Positions 45,643-55,972 of a stretch of DNA of 64,000 nucleotides are shown here, one piece after another; the stretch's first letter is position 1, and each line of letters starts with the position of its first letter. Location: the NCBI RefSeq assembly GCF_000005505.3, contig NC_016135.3, positions 13,672,613 to 13,736,612 of the forward strand, read 5' to 3'. The notes beneath the pieces are model-generated. The model searched no databases. It was not told the origin of the DNA and saw nothing but the letters and a program-made list of their open reading frames with translations. Made by a program: the position numbers and the translations under genes. The stretch is from Brachypodium distachyon (taxonomy: Eukaryota; Streptophyta; Magnoliopsida; Poales; Poaceae).

Positions 45643-48600
45643 GTAGATGAAGCAACCGCGCCCATAAAAGGGTTCGATCTCTGTGCTTGAGTGCTAGTCC
45701 CTGGATCGACTCACTTGCACACACAGTTTCAAAATGTAATATCATAGAACAAAGGTCTCAAATATTACAACACAATATCCAGAATTTAAGAGTACTTACA
45801 AATTCGCATAACCACATGGGTTAACTGGAATTAAAACAAAAAGTTCAATAGCGGAAAGCGAAAATACAAAAGCCACATCAACACCTTAGTGGTAGCGTGT
45901 TGGAATGTAGGCTCGCAACCCAAAGACCAGAATGTACCCTTACTCTTCGTCAGAACTTCCTGCATCATTAAACGATGCAGCCACTAGGGTCAATACATTG
46001 AATGTACTGGCAAGATCACAATTTGATATAACAGCACCTACCAAGTACATGCATATTTAAGGCAAGGTGGAGTTCGGGCTATTTGCGTAAAAGCTTCATT
46101 AATTAATCCTATCATTTTAACCAAACAGTTTTATCACTATTGGACATTGGGTAGACACACCAATGCTCCTATTAAACTAAGGACATTGAGTAGACACATC
46201 AATGCTCCTAAACCCAACTTCAAACCATTCATTTTACTTTAAGAAATTAGAGTGAGTGAGACATTCCTTACAACTCCCTAATCTAGCTGCTCATAATTGT
46301 CCATGACCGGGGACACGGCTAAGTACTTAGTTTGACACTCTCGAGAGGTTGTACAGTTTACCCACAAGAAACCGACGTGTTAATCCCTTGCTGTCCTTAG
46401 GGTAGAGTAGCAACGGCATCGATTACAAGACTTTCAGAAGTAACCCCCCAGACCCGTACCGAGGGGCCCGCTCCCACCTACACGGCTACATCATCACGAT
46501 CACCTCGGGCCAGGTTCAAACAGCTTACTCAATCTTGGCAGAGCCCATATTACCATGTGGTTGTACTGGAAGCTACTAAAAAGGAAACTAGTCCAGTCTC
46601 TAGTTACCCCGGGTGGCATCCCACATTTGCGACGCAGGCGCTCGCATAGACATGGAGAGAAGAATCATAGAAATGGACCCATAGACATGGACCTGACGCC
46701 GCATAACATCCAAAATCTCAAAGCCGCCCACCCAGGATGGTTCATTAACAATTAAGTTGTTTTGCCATACTCTAAGTAAAAACTCAGCTTTTCTCCATAA
46801 CCACAATATTATCATGATGTAGTAATTTCCCGCACGATACTACCATAGCATAGCATTCAACTACGAACGATGGCAATTTGGTGGCAAGGTAATGGCACGA
46901 GTACAACTACACTACCTGGGATTCATAGCTAGCATAGAGATACAAATAATATTCCTATTGCAACTAATAAAACATCTAGTGCATAGTAAAATATTAGGGA
47001 GATGATCAAAGTGACTTGCCTTGTTCAAAGCTGTGGTGGTTCTCGCACTCTTCGCAACAACAAGGTTCACACTCCAAACAATCTAAAATAAACAAGCACC
47101 ATACACATAAACATGCCATTCAATACAAAGAATATGCCATTATGCAAAGTTTACCATGATGCACCCCTAGCTTGGTTTCAGTATTCAAAATTTTAGTTTA
47201 TGTTTTAAAGAATATTTCAAGAGATTGGACAGATTATAACATATTAAAGAGGTACTCATTGTGCAAGAATCAAAATAGGATTTAAAAATAGTTTAATAGG
47301 TATTTTAGAAGGTATGGACAAATAGTTTGGTATTGCAAGATTATTTTATAAAAATAATTCTCTCTCTGATCCTATTGGACAGGGAATAACTTTAAACATT
47401 TTTCGAAATAATAACAGGTTCAAAATAATTTTTGAAGCATTTTATATGAATTATAAACCATATTTAGCCATTCTGTAATTTGGTTCTGTTAAATTTATTC
47501 AAATTCAAAACTGAACAGTGCCAAAAGAATGTACATGCCATGAGGATTCTAGAAAGGTGTAGAACATAAATTTTGGCCAAACGGTTTAAAAGTTATGATC
47601 ATTTGAATATCCAGGGGTGTTTCTGCAAAGTTACAGATTAATTCGGCCGGGGAAAAAATCCTTTAATTAAATAGGCGACACGTGGCGAGCTGCGATTGGC
47701 CGATACCGGTTCGGGAGAAGATAAAACACGGGTCGTCTGATCTAACTTAAGTAAGATCCGAAGGTCGGATCTGCGTACCGGTTCGATTTAAGGATAAATC
47801 TAATCGTGGCCGTGGAAAAGAGATCGGACAGTTGAGGGGCTTCGGCCTTACCTCCGGCGAGTTAGGGTTCCGGCGAGGTCGGCAGCGGCGACGGGAAGCG
47901 ACGGCTACGGTGTTCCGGCGAGGTCTTGGGCTCGGGAAGACTTGGGGACGAAGCAGCGAAGCCCGGCGAAGACGATGACGGTGGCGGCTCTCCTCGGCGT
48001 GCGCAAAGAAGAGGGGAGAAAGAAGTGCCAAGAGATGGCGGCTAGGGCTCACCGGCTAATCGACGCGACCAAAAAAACGCGGCGGCGTTCGAAGTTTTCC
48101 GGCGAGAAATTTGGGCAGCTTGGCGGCGTGGAAGTGGTCGAGCGAGAGGGGGAAAAGGTTGCGGGGGCGAGGACTTTAAACTGACGCGCTCAGAGAGGAA
48201 GATGGGGGTCGTGGGTGACTCGGACGCGAGGTGGAGTTCGGGGGCGAGGCGGGCAGCTCTGCGCGGAGAAAACAGGCAACGGTTGAAGACGATGCTGACA
48301 GGTGGGGCCTGCCTATCCGCGGCTGTGGCTTGGGCGCGCGCGGGACTGGGCTGCGTGCGACGCGGTAAGTGGGCCGCCCAGTAAGGGTCGGTCCAGTTTC
48401 CTTTTTTTTTCTTTTTCTTTTTCCTTTTTCTTTTTCTGTTTTTGAACTAACTTTTGATTCTAAGCTCCAAATTGAGTCAAATAAAATGCAACAAAAATTT
48501 TAAAATCATATCTTCATATGATTCAACTTTTGGGACAATAATTCCATCAAAATAAAATATATAAAAATATTTTTGCCTATAAAACGGACTTTAGGGCTTT

Positions 48601-48882
48601 AAATCTAATAAAATTTGAAGGGTTTCAAATTCAAATCAACTACCAAATATGGGGCAGAATTAACATGCATTAAACCACCTTTATTAACAACACCCTAATG
48701 GGTCAAAATCCAATGGCCAAAAAATAGAAGTGAAAGTAAGATTGAAATAAAGGAAACTTGGTTAATGGATTTTCTGAGTTAATTTTTCATGGTTTTAAAT
48801 GTGGTGAAATGCAAGGTGACATGATCCTCATGGAATGCAATGCATTATGAAAGATTTTGAAATTTTGGGATGTTACAGCAGA
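45643..48882 (-). mobile_element. Solo LTR B (45648-48877), 3.2 kb, inside element C gag
   Basis: On the minus strand it starts tgtaacatcccaaaatttca (48877) and ends ggttgcttca (45648), the same ends as solo LTR A. The flanks gtaga (45643-45647) and gcaga (48878-48882) are a 5-bp TSD with one transition. The shared blocks include gagtcgatccagggact near the 3' end and the accggttcg and cgccgg-rich centre. It has no ORF. It splits the gag-protease reading region of element C. Confidence 0.83.
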
Positions 48883-49947
48883 TGTTTCAAGGAGCTGCAG
48901 CTCGAGTTCACAAGAACCTAGCAGTCGGCAACAGATGCGGGTTACCCGCAAGCAACGGGTCAGCACCGGTACCCGAACGGCGGGGCCTCCGCCACACTGC
49001 CACCTCCCGTGCCAGGAGCTATAGCCGTGGGCGCTCCGCCACCGCCACCGCTACAAGCCAACTTTGCCAGAGCCGTGCATCCAGTACAGCGCGCACCGCA
49101 ATCGGAGGATGCCCCAACCGTTGTCAACAACTACCCAACACCGGTCGGGCACATCTGTATGATTCAGCAGGGGAAACCATCCAATAGAGCTCAGAAGCTA
49201 ATTACTCAACAGGTCCACATGGTCGTAAGGTCACCACCCTTCTCACCCGAATATCTTGACTGGTTCGAGATGGAGGTTACCTTCTCCAGAGAAGATCACC
49301 ATCCATGCATCCCACGCCTAGGGCATGCAGCCCTGGTACTTGACGCCCAGATTGGAGGATACATGATGAATAAAGTGTTCATTGACGGTGGCAGCAGCCT
49401 CAACATAACCTACACGGACACCCTGCGGGGGATGAACTGATCAACAACGAAGCTCACCGTTACGGACACAACCTTTCACGGCATCATACCAGGCAAGGCA
49501 GCCATCCCACTTGGCAAAGTCAGCTTGGAACTGGTCTTCGGCACACCAGACAATTTCCGGCGCGAGAAATTCGACTTCAAAGTGGTCAACTGGCCATCCC
49601 AATACCACGTTGTGCTAGGTCAAATTGCGCTGGCACGCTTCATGGCGGTCCCGCATTACGCTTACCTCAAGCTCAAGATGCCTGGACCCAATGGCGTGAT
49701 CACCATCTCCGGAAAATTCATGCGACCCGACAATTGCGACAAGGATTTTCAAAAAATCTCCGAGTCGTTCGGCATGCATGAGGAGCTTGGTCAGACTGGA
49801 TCGACGGTCAATCACAACCAACTGCCTGACAAGAAGGCGGCCACTCAGCCCGAGGACAAGACAACGGCAAATTCAAGGGAAGTTCAGGTCTTTCCGGCCG
49901 AACCGAGCAAGACTGCCAATACCTCGGATAATGTCTCCACTGAATAA
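48883..49947 (+). pseudogene. Gypsy element C aspartic protease region
   Basis: The frames continue gag-pol after solo LTR B: 49009-49440 contains RLGHAALVLDAQIGGYMMNK and VFIDGGSSLNITYTDTLRG. The protease active-site motif is changed to D-G-G-S. A stop at 49438-49440 is followed in frame by 49525-49947, with LVFGTPDNFRREKFDFKVV and YHVVLGQIALARFMAVPHYA, the second half of the protease fold. The sequence ends at about 49947, where minus-strand element D begins, so the RT, RNase H, integrase and 3' LTR of element C are lost. Confidence 0.8.
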
Positions 49948-49950
49948 AAA

Positions 49951-49999
49951 GCATGCTCGCCGGGTCCCCTCGAAAGTGCTGGGGACCCCTCGGGCATGC
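49951..49999. repeat. Imperfect hairpin
   Basis: gcatgctcgccgggtcccc and ggggacccctcgggcatgc form 19-bp arms with three mismatches around an 11-base loop. It lies at the junction between elements C and D. Confidence 0.7.
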
Positions 50000-50106
50000 G
50001 ACGGTGGTGAGAACGTCAAGCCGGCTACCCAGCCCATGCGGCGTTCCTCAGAACTGAAGCTCAAGGCTTTCAGCAACTGCATCAAGTTAGTTCCTTAAGG
50101 CTAAGT

Positions 50107-51686
50107 TCATCTCGAGAATAAAGCAAACGACCTGGTTCTCAAACCCCGTCCTAGCTCCGGGAGTGATTCCCGGCTCTGTGGCAAGCACGCTTTGGCTTCG
50201 CGTTTCTGCGCCTCCTCCTTCTTCTTCCCGCCATCTGACTCAGAGTCAGAGCAGGGCTCTCCAAGTGCTCTCCGGGCTTCCTCTTGCTGGGCGCACTTGT
50301 CAGCAAGCGCGTACAGCTCGGTGGTGGTCCAAAGCGTGTGCGCGCTCAGCTTCTCCCACATTTGGGCATCATGCACATTCGCGTAGAACGCGGCGATGAC
50401 CATCTCCGGGGATACGCTGGGGATGCTGCGCTGAGTCTTGCTAGAGCGCACCATGAACTTGCGCAGGGACTCCCCGGGCTTCCAGAGGACGCCGTGGCGG
50501 TCCCTGACCGTCCCCAGGCACTTGTACCCTCCCTGGAAGGCACCGAGGAACTGTGCGCAGAGATTACTCCAAGACTTGACGTAGTTGTGCGGGATGTTCA
50601 TGAGCCATGACCTTGTCATCAGCCCCGACGGCGAGGCACGCCATGGAGTAAACCTGCAGGAAATATGCCAAGTCGGTCGTGCCATCATACGGCCCACGTC
50701 CGGGCGGAACTTCGGCGGCCACATGACCTGGCACAGTTCCTGGACGAACGCAAGGCATCCCCCACATGACCTCGCCGGAGTCCGCAGGTTCGTTATCCCA
50801 TTCGCGGCGGCACTCCATGCGGCGCTCAATGCGGACGCGAGCGTCCTCATCGAGACGGCCATTGAGGTGCGCGCGCAGATCCCCGCTGGAGGGTGGTGCA
50901 GATGAGCCGATGGAGATGTGATCGTCTTGGCAGGCGAAGCGAGTCGGTTCGTCGCGTTTGTCGCCGGACTTCGGGCGCGAGGACGCAGGCTGAGCCCTAG
51001 CATTTTCCCGCACTCCAACAGCCCCAGCCGAGCGCACTGCTCCCATGTTGCGCGACTGGGCTTGGCGCACGCGCTGTGCCCGCGAGACAGCGAGCAGAGC
51101 CGCGAGGCGCGCCTTCCACTCACCTTGCAGAGGCAAGTCGTTGGCCGGCGGGAAACGAAGCATCGCATCCATCGCCGCCAAGGCTTCTAAAGCGGTGTTG
51201 AGCTCGGGCGGCGCCAGGGGCGAAGTGCCCCGGGTCGCACCAGTCCAGCCGTCGCGAGGCTCTCTATCCCGGCGAGAGGAATGCGAGCCCCTGCCACGCT
51301 AGGGCTGGTGGGACAAGTGCATGTCCGGTGGAGTCGGTGGACTCGACGGCGACGAGCGGACGCTCGGGATGTGCTCCCGCGATGGGTGCACGCTATGCGT
51401 CACCACGACACTCGGCGCCTGATCGCAAGCTAGACGGGTGAGACGTGCTGGGCTCGGCGTCACGCGAGGGGTGAGGGCTTGGGCCGCCAGGCTTGGCGTG
51501 CATGACGTATGACGGCTGGACGCGCCGTCACTCCTTTGTTGTTGGGCTGACGGCACTCCACACCGAGCACTCGTCCTGGTGGCGGCACGCGACGACACAC
51601 CCTTGCGGCGGGGCGGCATGATCGCTGTTGATGCAGAGGATGGAAACGAAGTTGATGTTGGGTGGCCCCCTACCTGGCGCGCCAGA
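50107..51686 (-). pseudogene. Gypsy element D leader and gag
   Basis: The PBS ctggcgcgccaggtaggggg follows the LTR on the minus strand (51686-51667). Two overlapping frames then carry gag. 51181-50564 (MAAMDAMLRFPPANDLPLQG) ends with DGTTDLAYFLQVYSMACLAV. 51168-50107 continues with YVKSWSNLCAQFLGAFQGGY and GESLRKFMVRSSKTQRSIPS plus EMVIAAFYANVHDAQMWEKL, the retrotrans_gag core. The frame must shift between them near 50600. The C-terminal part is Lys/Glu-rich and no pol follows; the element is truncated at about 49950. Confidence 0.8.
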
Positions 51687-52665
51687 TGTCGCATCTGCGA
51701 ACGTGGACACCGGGAGTGCGAACACCCCCTTTTTTGTTTAGGTAGAGTGGCGTGGGGATAGTTCTCCGAGTCTCACCAGTAAGGACTTCGACCTGAGGTC
51801 TACCCAGGTTCGGACCACCCGAAGGTGTAATACCTACATCCTGCTTTGTGTGTACATATGGTGGTGGCTGGCACAAGGAAAGGTTACAACGAGTGGCCGG
51901 AGCGGCGAGCTCAAGCCTAAACTACGGCGGCCCGAGGAGGAGGGAGAAGCAAATGCTGCTCGTTTGCGGCGGTCTGAACACCAACCCATCTCCTACCTCG
52001 AACCCCTTATTCCTGGTCTGATCCTAATGCCAACCTCTTTTGAATGGAAGCCTCAATCCTCCTTTTATGGGTCAAGGGGGCAACATAGTGGCGAACTTAG
52101 GGCACACGGCATGCGTGCTGCTACAGGGGAACATCCCCGCTACAAGACGAATATGAAGCCGTCCGCCCGCTCTGTGACTTCTGTTCAAAGTGGTATGTAC
52201 CCAGTCCAGGGCACAGAGAAGCTAGCTTTCGGCCCTGGCTGGGCGGAAACGGTGATAGTCCTGGCGCGTCATGGAAGCTGGCTGGTCAAAAGGTAAAAGG
52301 GGACTTGCGACGCCCAGCCTGCCGTCCTTGCCGGCAATCGTCACACCGCAATCGCGCAGTCCCGGTGACACCCGTTGAACGGGCAGGTTCATACCAGCCC
52401 AGGCTCATGGGCGCTAAAGTAGCCGCCCAGGACCGGATGAGGTAAATAGTGACGTATTCTCTCCCCGAGTATCGAACCAGGCACCCCCGCGGAGCCTTTC
52501 GATTCTAGGCCCGAGGAGGGAGAGAGCAGTCACAGGTCTCCTAGGACGACAATCCCAGGAAGGCGGTCCCCGGGGTACCCCGTCCCCGGGAAGCCTAGCG
52601 CTGACAAGGTGGGGCCGTGCCCCGCTCCTAGGATCCAGGATACCCCCGTATCTCTGGAACCGACA
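51687..52665 (-). mobile_element. 5' LTR of Gypsy element D
   Basis: On the plus strand it runs from tgtcgcatctgcgaac to ggaaccgaca, a 979-bp LTR with TGTC...GACA ends and minus orientation. It is of the same family as the solo LTR at 61756-62634: shared blocks include gatacgggggtatcc, the gacggggtaccccgggg block, ttttacctttt and tcttcatattcgtctt. The 5 bases after its outer end are gaccc, but the matching TSD copy on the far side is not visible because the element is truncated. It lies inside element E. Confidence 0.8.
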
Positions 52666-52808
52666 GACCCCATGTGGATCCGTTGATCTCTTTGTCAAGG
52701 TGGCCACGGAGCGTAACTTTGCCGAAGGAGATCGATTTCTCGGTTTCGCTGGATTTTACCTCTAGCTGATGAGTTTCTCCCATCGTCAGCCCGATGGTGG
52801 GCACCAAG
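52666..52808 (-). pseudogene. Internal start of Gypsy element E
   Basis: On the minus strand the LTR end is followed by ttggtgcccaccatcggg, a PBS-like sequence. An open frame then contains MGETHQLEVKSSETEKSISF and is cut after about 40 codons by the LTR of element D. Confidence 0.6.
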
Positions 52809-53444
52809 TGTCGATTGTTCTCAGAGACATATAGCATCACGTAGGATGATCGTAGAACAGGGCCGACGACGAGAGAGTAGATGGCGAAAGTGGATGGATC
52901 GGGCGAGTAACGAAAGAGACAAGGTTTTATACAGGTTCAGTTTATCCCTTCGCGTGGAGATAAACCTACATCCTGTTGGCAATCTACTATTTTTGTATGA
53001 TATTGCAAGTTGTGTTCTGCTTTTCGAGGGCCCATGGCTCGGCTTTATATAGTTGAATAGCTAGGGTTTGGGGCAAAGCCGGGTTCGTACCAACTGAGAC
53101 TCTGCCTTTTTATGCTACTCAGGATTCTTCCTTTACAAGATATATGCACGGGGCATCCTTACTATACAAGTTATCTACGGTTACAATTTTACCATATCTT
53201 CATACTTGGCTTCCCTCTTTTCTACGGCATCCTCCAATGCCGGGTGGTTGAGTCACGCCTTTAGTCGGTCTCCTTTCTCAGTGGTACTTGGCTATCCGGC
53301 TGGGTTATTGTCGTCAAGTGATGCTGTAATTGTCTTCCTCAGTGCCGGCCTCAGCATGCCCGGCGGCACGAAATACTTCAGCTTGGTGGCCTTCTGCATC
53401 TCTGCGTCCCGCTAAGCAGAATATGTGTCTCCCCCTTACGGACA
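52809..53444 (-). mobile_element. 5' LTR of Gypsy element E
   Basis: The 636-bp segment runs from tgtcgattgttctcagagac to the outer end ccccttacggaca. It has TGTC...GACA ends, minus orientation, and a PBS immediately inside. A TATA-like ggctttatatagttg lies at about 53040. The rest of this element beyond the element D insertion is absent. Confidence 0.65.
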
Positions 53445-53454
53445 CTGGCCACAC

Positions 53455-53560
53455 CTCCATTCCGTCGCAGATGTGGGCTTTTTTTACTGAGATAAGCACA
53501 TGTGGGCTGTTTTCTTTTATTTGAGTGAGATCAGCACATGTGGGCTGCTAGTTCTAGTAG
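53455..53560. repeat. Direct repeat with cacatgtgggct
   Basis: agcacatgtgggctg is present twice (about 53495 and 53532), with a third degenerate copy (gcagatgtgggct) at about 53468. Confidence 0.6.
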
Positions 53561-53700
53561 ATTTCTTTGGTGGAGGGCCGGCCGGCCCAATTAGCTAAGC
53601 CCAGGCAGACTAGATGGCCAGGATGGTGGAAAACTAGAAATCGACAGGTCCATTTTATTTTGTCACTATAAGAAGCGATGAGAAAGCGAAAACTCAATCC

Positions 53701-54112
53701 CACAACTAGGTTGGTGGACAACTACTATCCTTACCATCCAATGCTTTTAGATCCGGAAATGTCACACGCTCTTAGAATGTTTTGAGGTGTGGGAGTTAGG
53801 CAAATCCCACCCAAAACTTGCCTGGCCTTTGTGATTGTAGGCTGAACATTTTGGCCACACCAAGGTAAAGTCTGGGGGAGTAGATGGCGGCTGACCTAAA
53901 AATGGAGCCGGGCGAAAGTGTGGGGGAGATGGTGGGTTCTAGACGGGATTGGCACCTTAGGACACTTTGGCATCATTGGGGCACCCGAAGTGCACAGATA
54001 GGCGATTAGCCTACTGGTTTGCCCAGCGCTAAACTGTCTTAGCGTTTTTGTCTCACACCAATCTCAAAGCATCTGACGGCCATGATAGTAGTTGTCCACC
54101 AACCTAGTTGTG
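53701..54112. mobile_element. 412-bp foldback element with 29-bp perfect inverted ends
   Basis: Bases 53701-53729 (cacaactaggttggtggac onward) are the exact reverse complement of 54084-54112, and similarity continues inward for about 20 more bases. No coding frame is present. I could not find a clear TSD, so the class (CACTA, Mutator or foldback) stays open. It ends 121 bp before the DUF1618 pseudogene ATG. Confidence 0.75.
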
Positions 54113-54233
54113 AAAAATGCAGGTTGGATGAGAAAGACCCCAACGCTCCGGCCGCCGCAACCAACAGAGAAACCCTCTTTCAAGGCGAACCCTAATCTGG
54201 ATTGGCCTTGCCCTGCCTTAGCTGCCGTGCGCC

Positions 54234-55972
54234 ATGCCCCGTCACGGTGGGCGTCGGAAGCCCACCGCGTCCAGTTCTGATATTCGCTGGGTGATGCTGG
54301 ATCGCCTTGTCCACCTTGACAAGGTGAAAGTGGATGAGTTCGTTGCCGCAGCCGACGGCACGCTATCGGAGACCTGCTACAGCTGCACCGATCGACCTCT
54401 CATCGTCTACGTCAGGGTCGCGATTCCCCCCGCGGTGTCTCGTCTCTACCTCTGCTGGCCAGACGGGTTGAGGCCAAAGATGAGCATGGTGAATCCGCCC
54501 ACCATCATCGCAGCTCATGGCCACTCCGTACTTTTCGAGGCCCGTGTCCCCCACGTTAACCAGCGATGCCCCGACTTTTACCCAATCGACTACTTCGTCT
54601 ACACGGCCTGCCGCTCAGCCAAGTCCCCGTCGCTCAGGCGGCTCCCACGGTCCCACCTTGCTTCAAGGGAGGGCAAGTGGACCACGAAGTTGACCACTTC
54701 TTCCAGCCGTACCGTCTCCAGCAGCAGCGGGGGATGTCCAGCGGTAACATCGGCCTCCTGTGCTGTGGTGATGAGGCGTTCACAATGGCGGAGCTCTCGG
54801 GCAGTGGCGAGCTCTGCCTGCTACACCATGCACTTGGGGAAGGGAACGAGGCCAAGGACTGGGACATTAAGGCGCTGCAGATGCCTTATGAGGGCATCCC
54901 AGATTTCTTTGGCAGTTCCTGGCAAACCGATGTGGTCATCCCCTTCGGTGGTTCCTACTTGTATTGGGTTCATTATTACCTCGACTTGCTGTTTGTCAGC
55001 GTTGGTGGCGAGGATACAAATAAGCCATACTACGTCCCGATGCCTGCATTTCTGGAGTCTTGTCGTCTCTACATTGACGCTGGGGGCCCCTGACTTGGCC
55101 CGGCGTGTGTGTGTCACTGATAGTGGCGTGATTAAGCTCATTTGTATCAGTGATCGTGCAGGCCGCAGCTTGCATGACTGCAGTTGTTCAAATTTCAAAA
55201 TTACATCATGGAATCTGATAAAAAGGAAATGGAACAAAGATGCAACCATGTAAGCCAGTGATTTCTGGGCTGTTATTGACGCTGACAAGCGCCTTCCACA
55301 CCTCCGTCCAGAGTTTCCTACCATGAGCTTGGTTGATCCTGATGTTGTGTGCTTTGTGTTGAACAAGAACTACCGCATTTACTGGCTGATTGTAGGCTTA
55401 AGATCAAATCCGTATAGGAATTTATTTTCGGTTCAAGTCCTAGTCGTTTTAGGAGTTGTTTTTCTAGTCGTATTCAGCTAGAGTAGTACTTGTTTGATTC
55501 GGTCTGTAAGCTCAATTCCAGAGAAAATAAGAAATAGAAAAAAGCAAGACTCGACACGAGCCTTTGGCTATCCAAATCAATCATCGCGTGTGTGTGCTTG
55601 ACGTGAGTAGTAGTGCTGCTTGCTTTTCTAATCGATCTGGTTTAGCTTTGCTTGTTGTACGTGCACGTCTCGCCAGAACCAATCAGGTTGCTGATCGTTG
55701 TTGTTGCTTGCGAGAGAAAGAGCTAGGATCTGGGCTGATTTCCAACACTGATTGAGGTCAACCTGAAGAAGAAGGTGCTGGGGCTGGTCACCCTGTGTAT
55801 CAGCGATGATGAAGAAGGTTGCTCTGTTGAGATTTCCCGCAGCCACAGGAATATCAATGAAGAAGAAGATGAAGTGTGCTCTGACGACATGACCCGCAGG
55901 ACCTACTTGGAAGGCTCCTTTCTCCCCGGCACTTTCACCCACTACTTGGATAAGAATTTGACCCAAAGGTAA
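54234..55972 (+). pseudogene. DUF1618 domain protein, pseudogene
   Basis: The start MPRHGGRRKPTASSSDIRWV is followed by the family pattern WVMLDRLVHLDKV, IPPAVSRLYLCWP and IIAAHGHSVLFEARV. A one-base shift near 54635 moves the frame to SSGNIGLLCCGDEAFTMAEL, GSGELCLLHHALG and WQTDVVIPFGGSYLYWVHYY. A second shift in the G-run at about 55085 returns it to LARRVCVTDSGVIKLICIS. A TAA at 55251-55253 precedes ASDFWAVIDADKRLPHL. A probable intron, 55392-55756, separates DVVCFVLNKNYRIYWLI from an exon (55757-55972, VNLKKKVLGLVTLCISDDEE). DUF1618 is a large grass family of unknown function. Two shifts and one stop argue for a pseudogene, though the G-run shift could be a sequencing error. Confidence 0.85.

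Noticed and set aside
50163..51302. Plus-strand frames over element D
   Set aside because: They are antisense shadows of the gag frames, which carry recognisable retrotrans_gag sequence.
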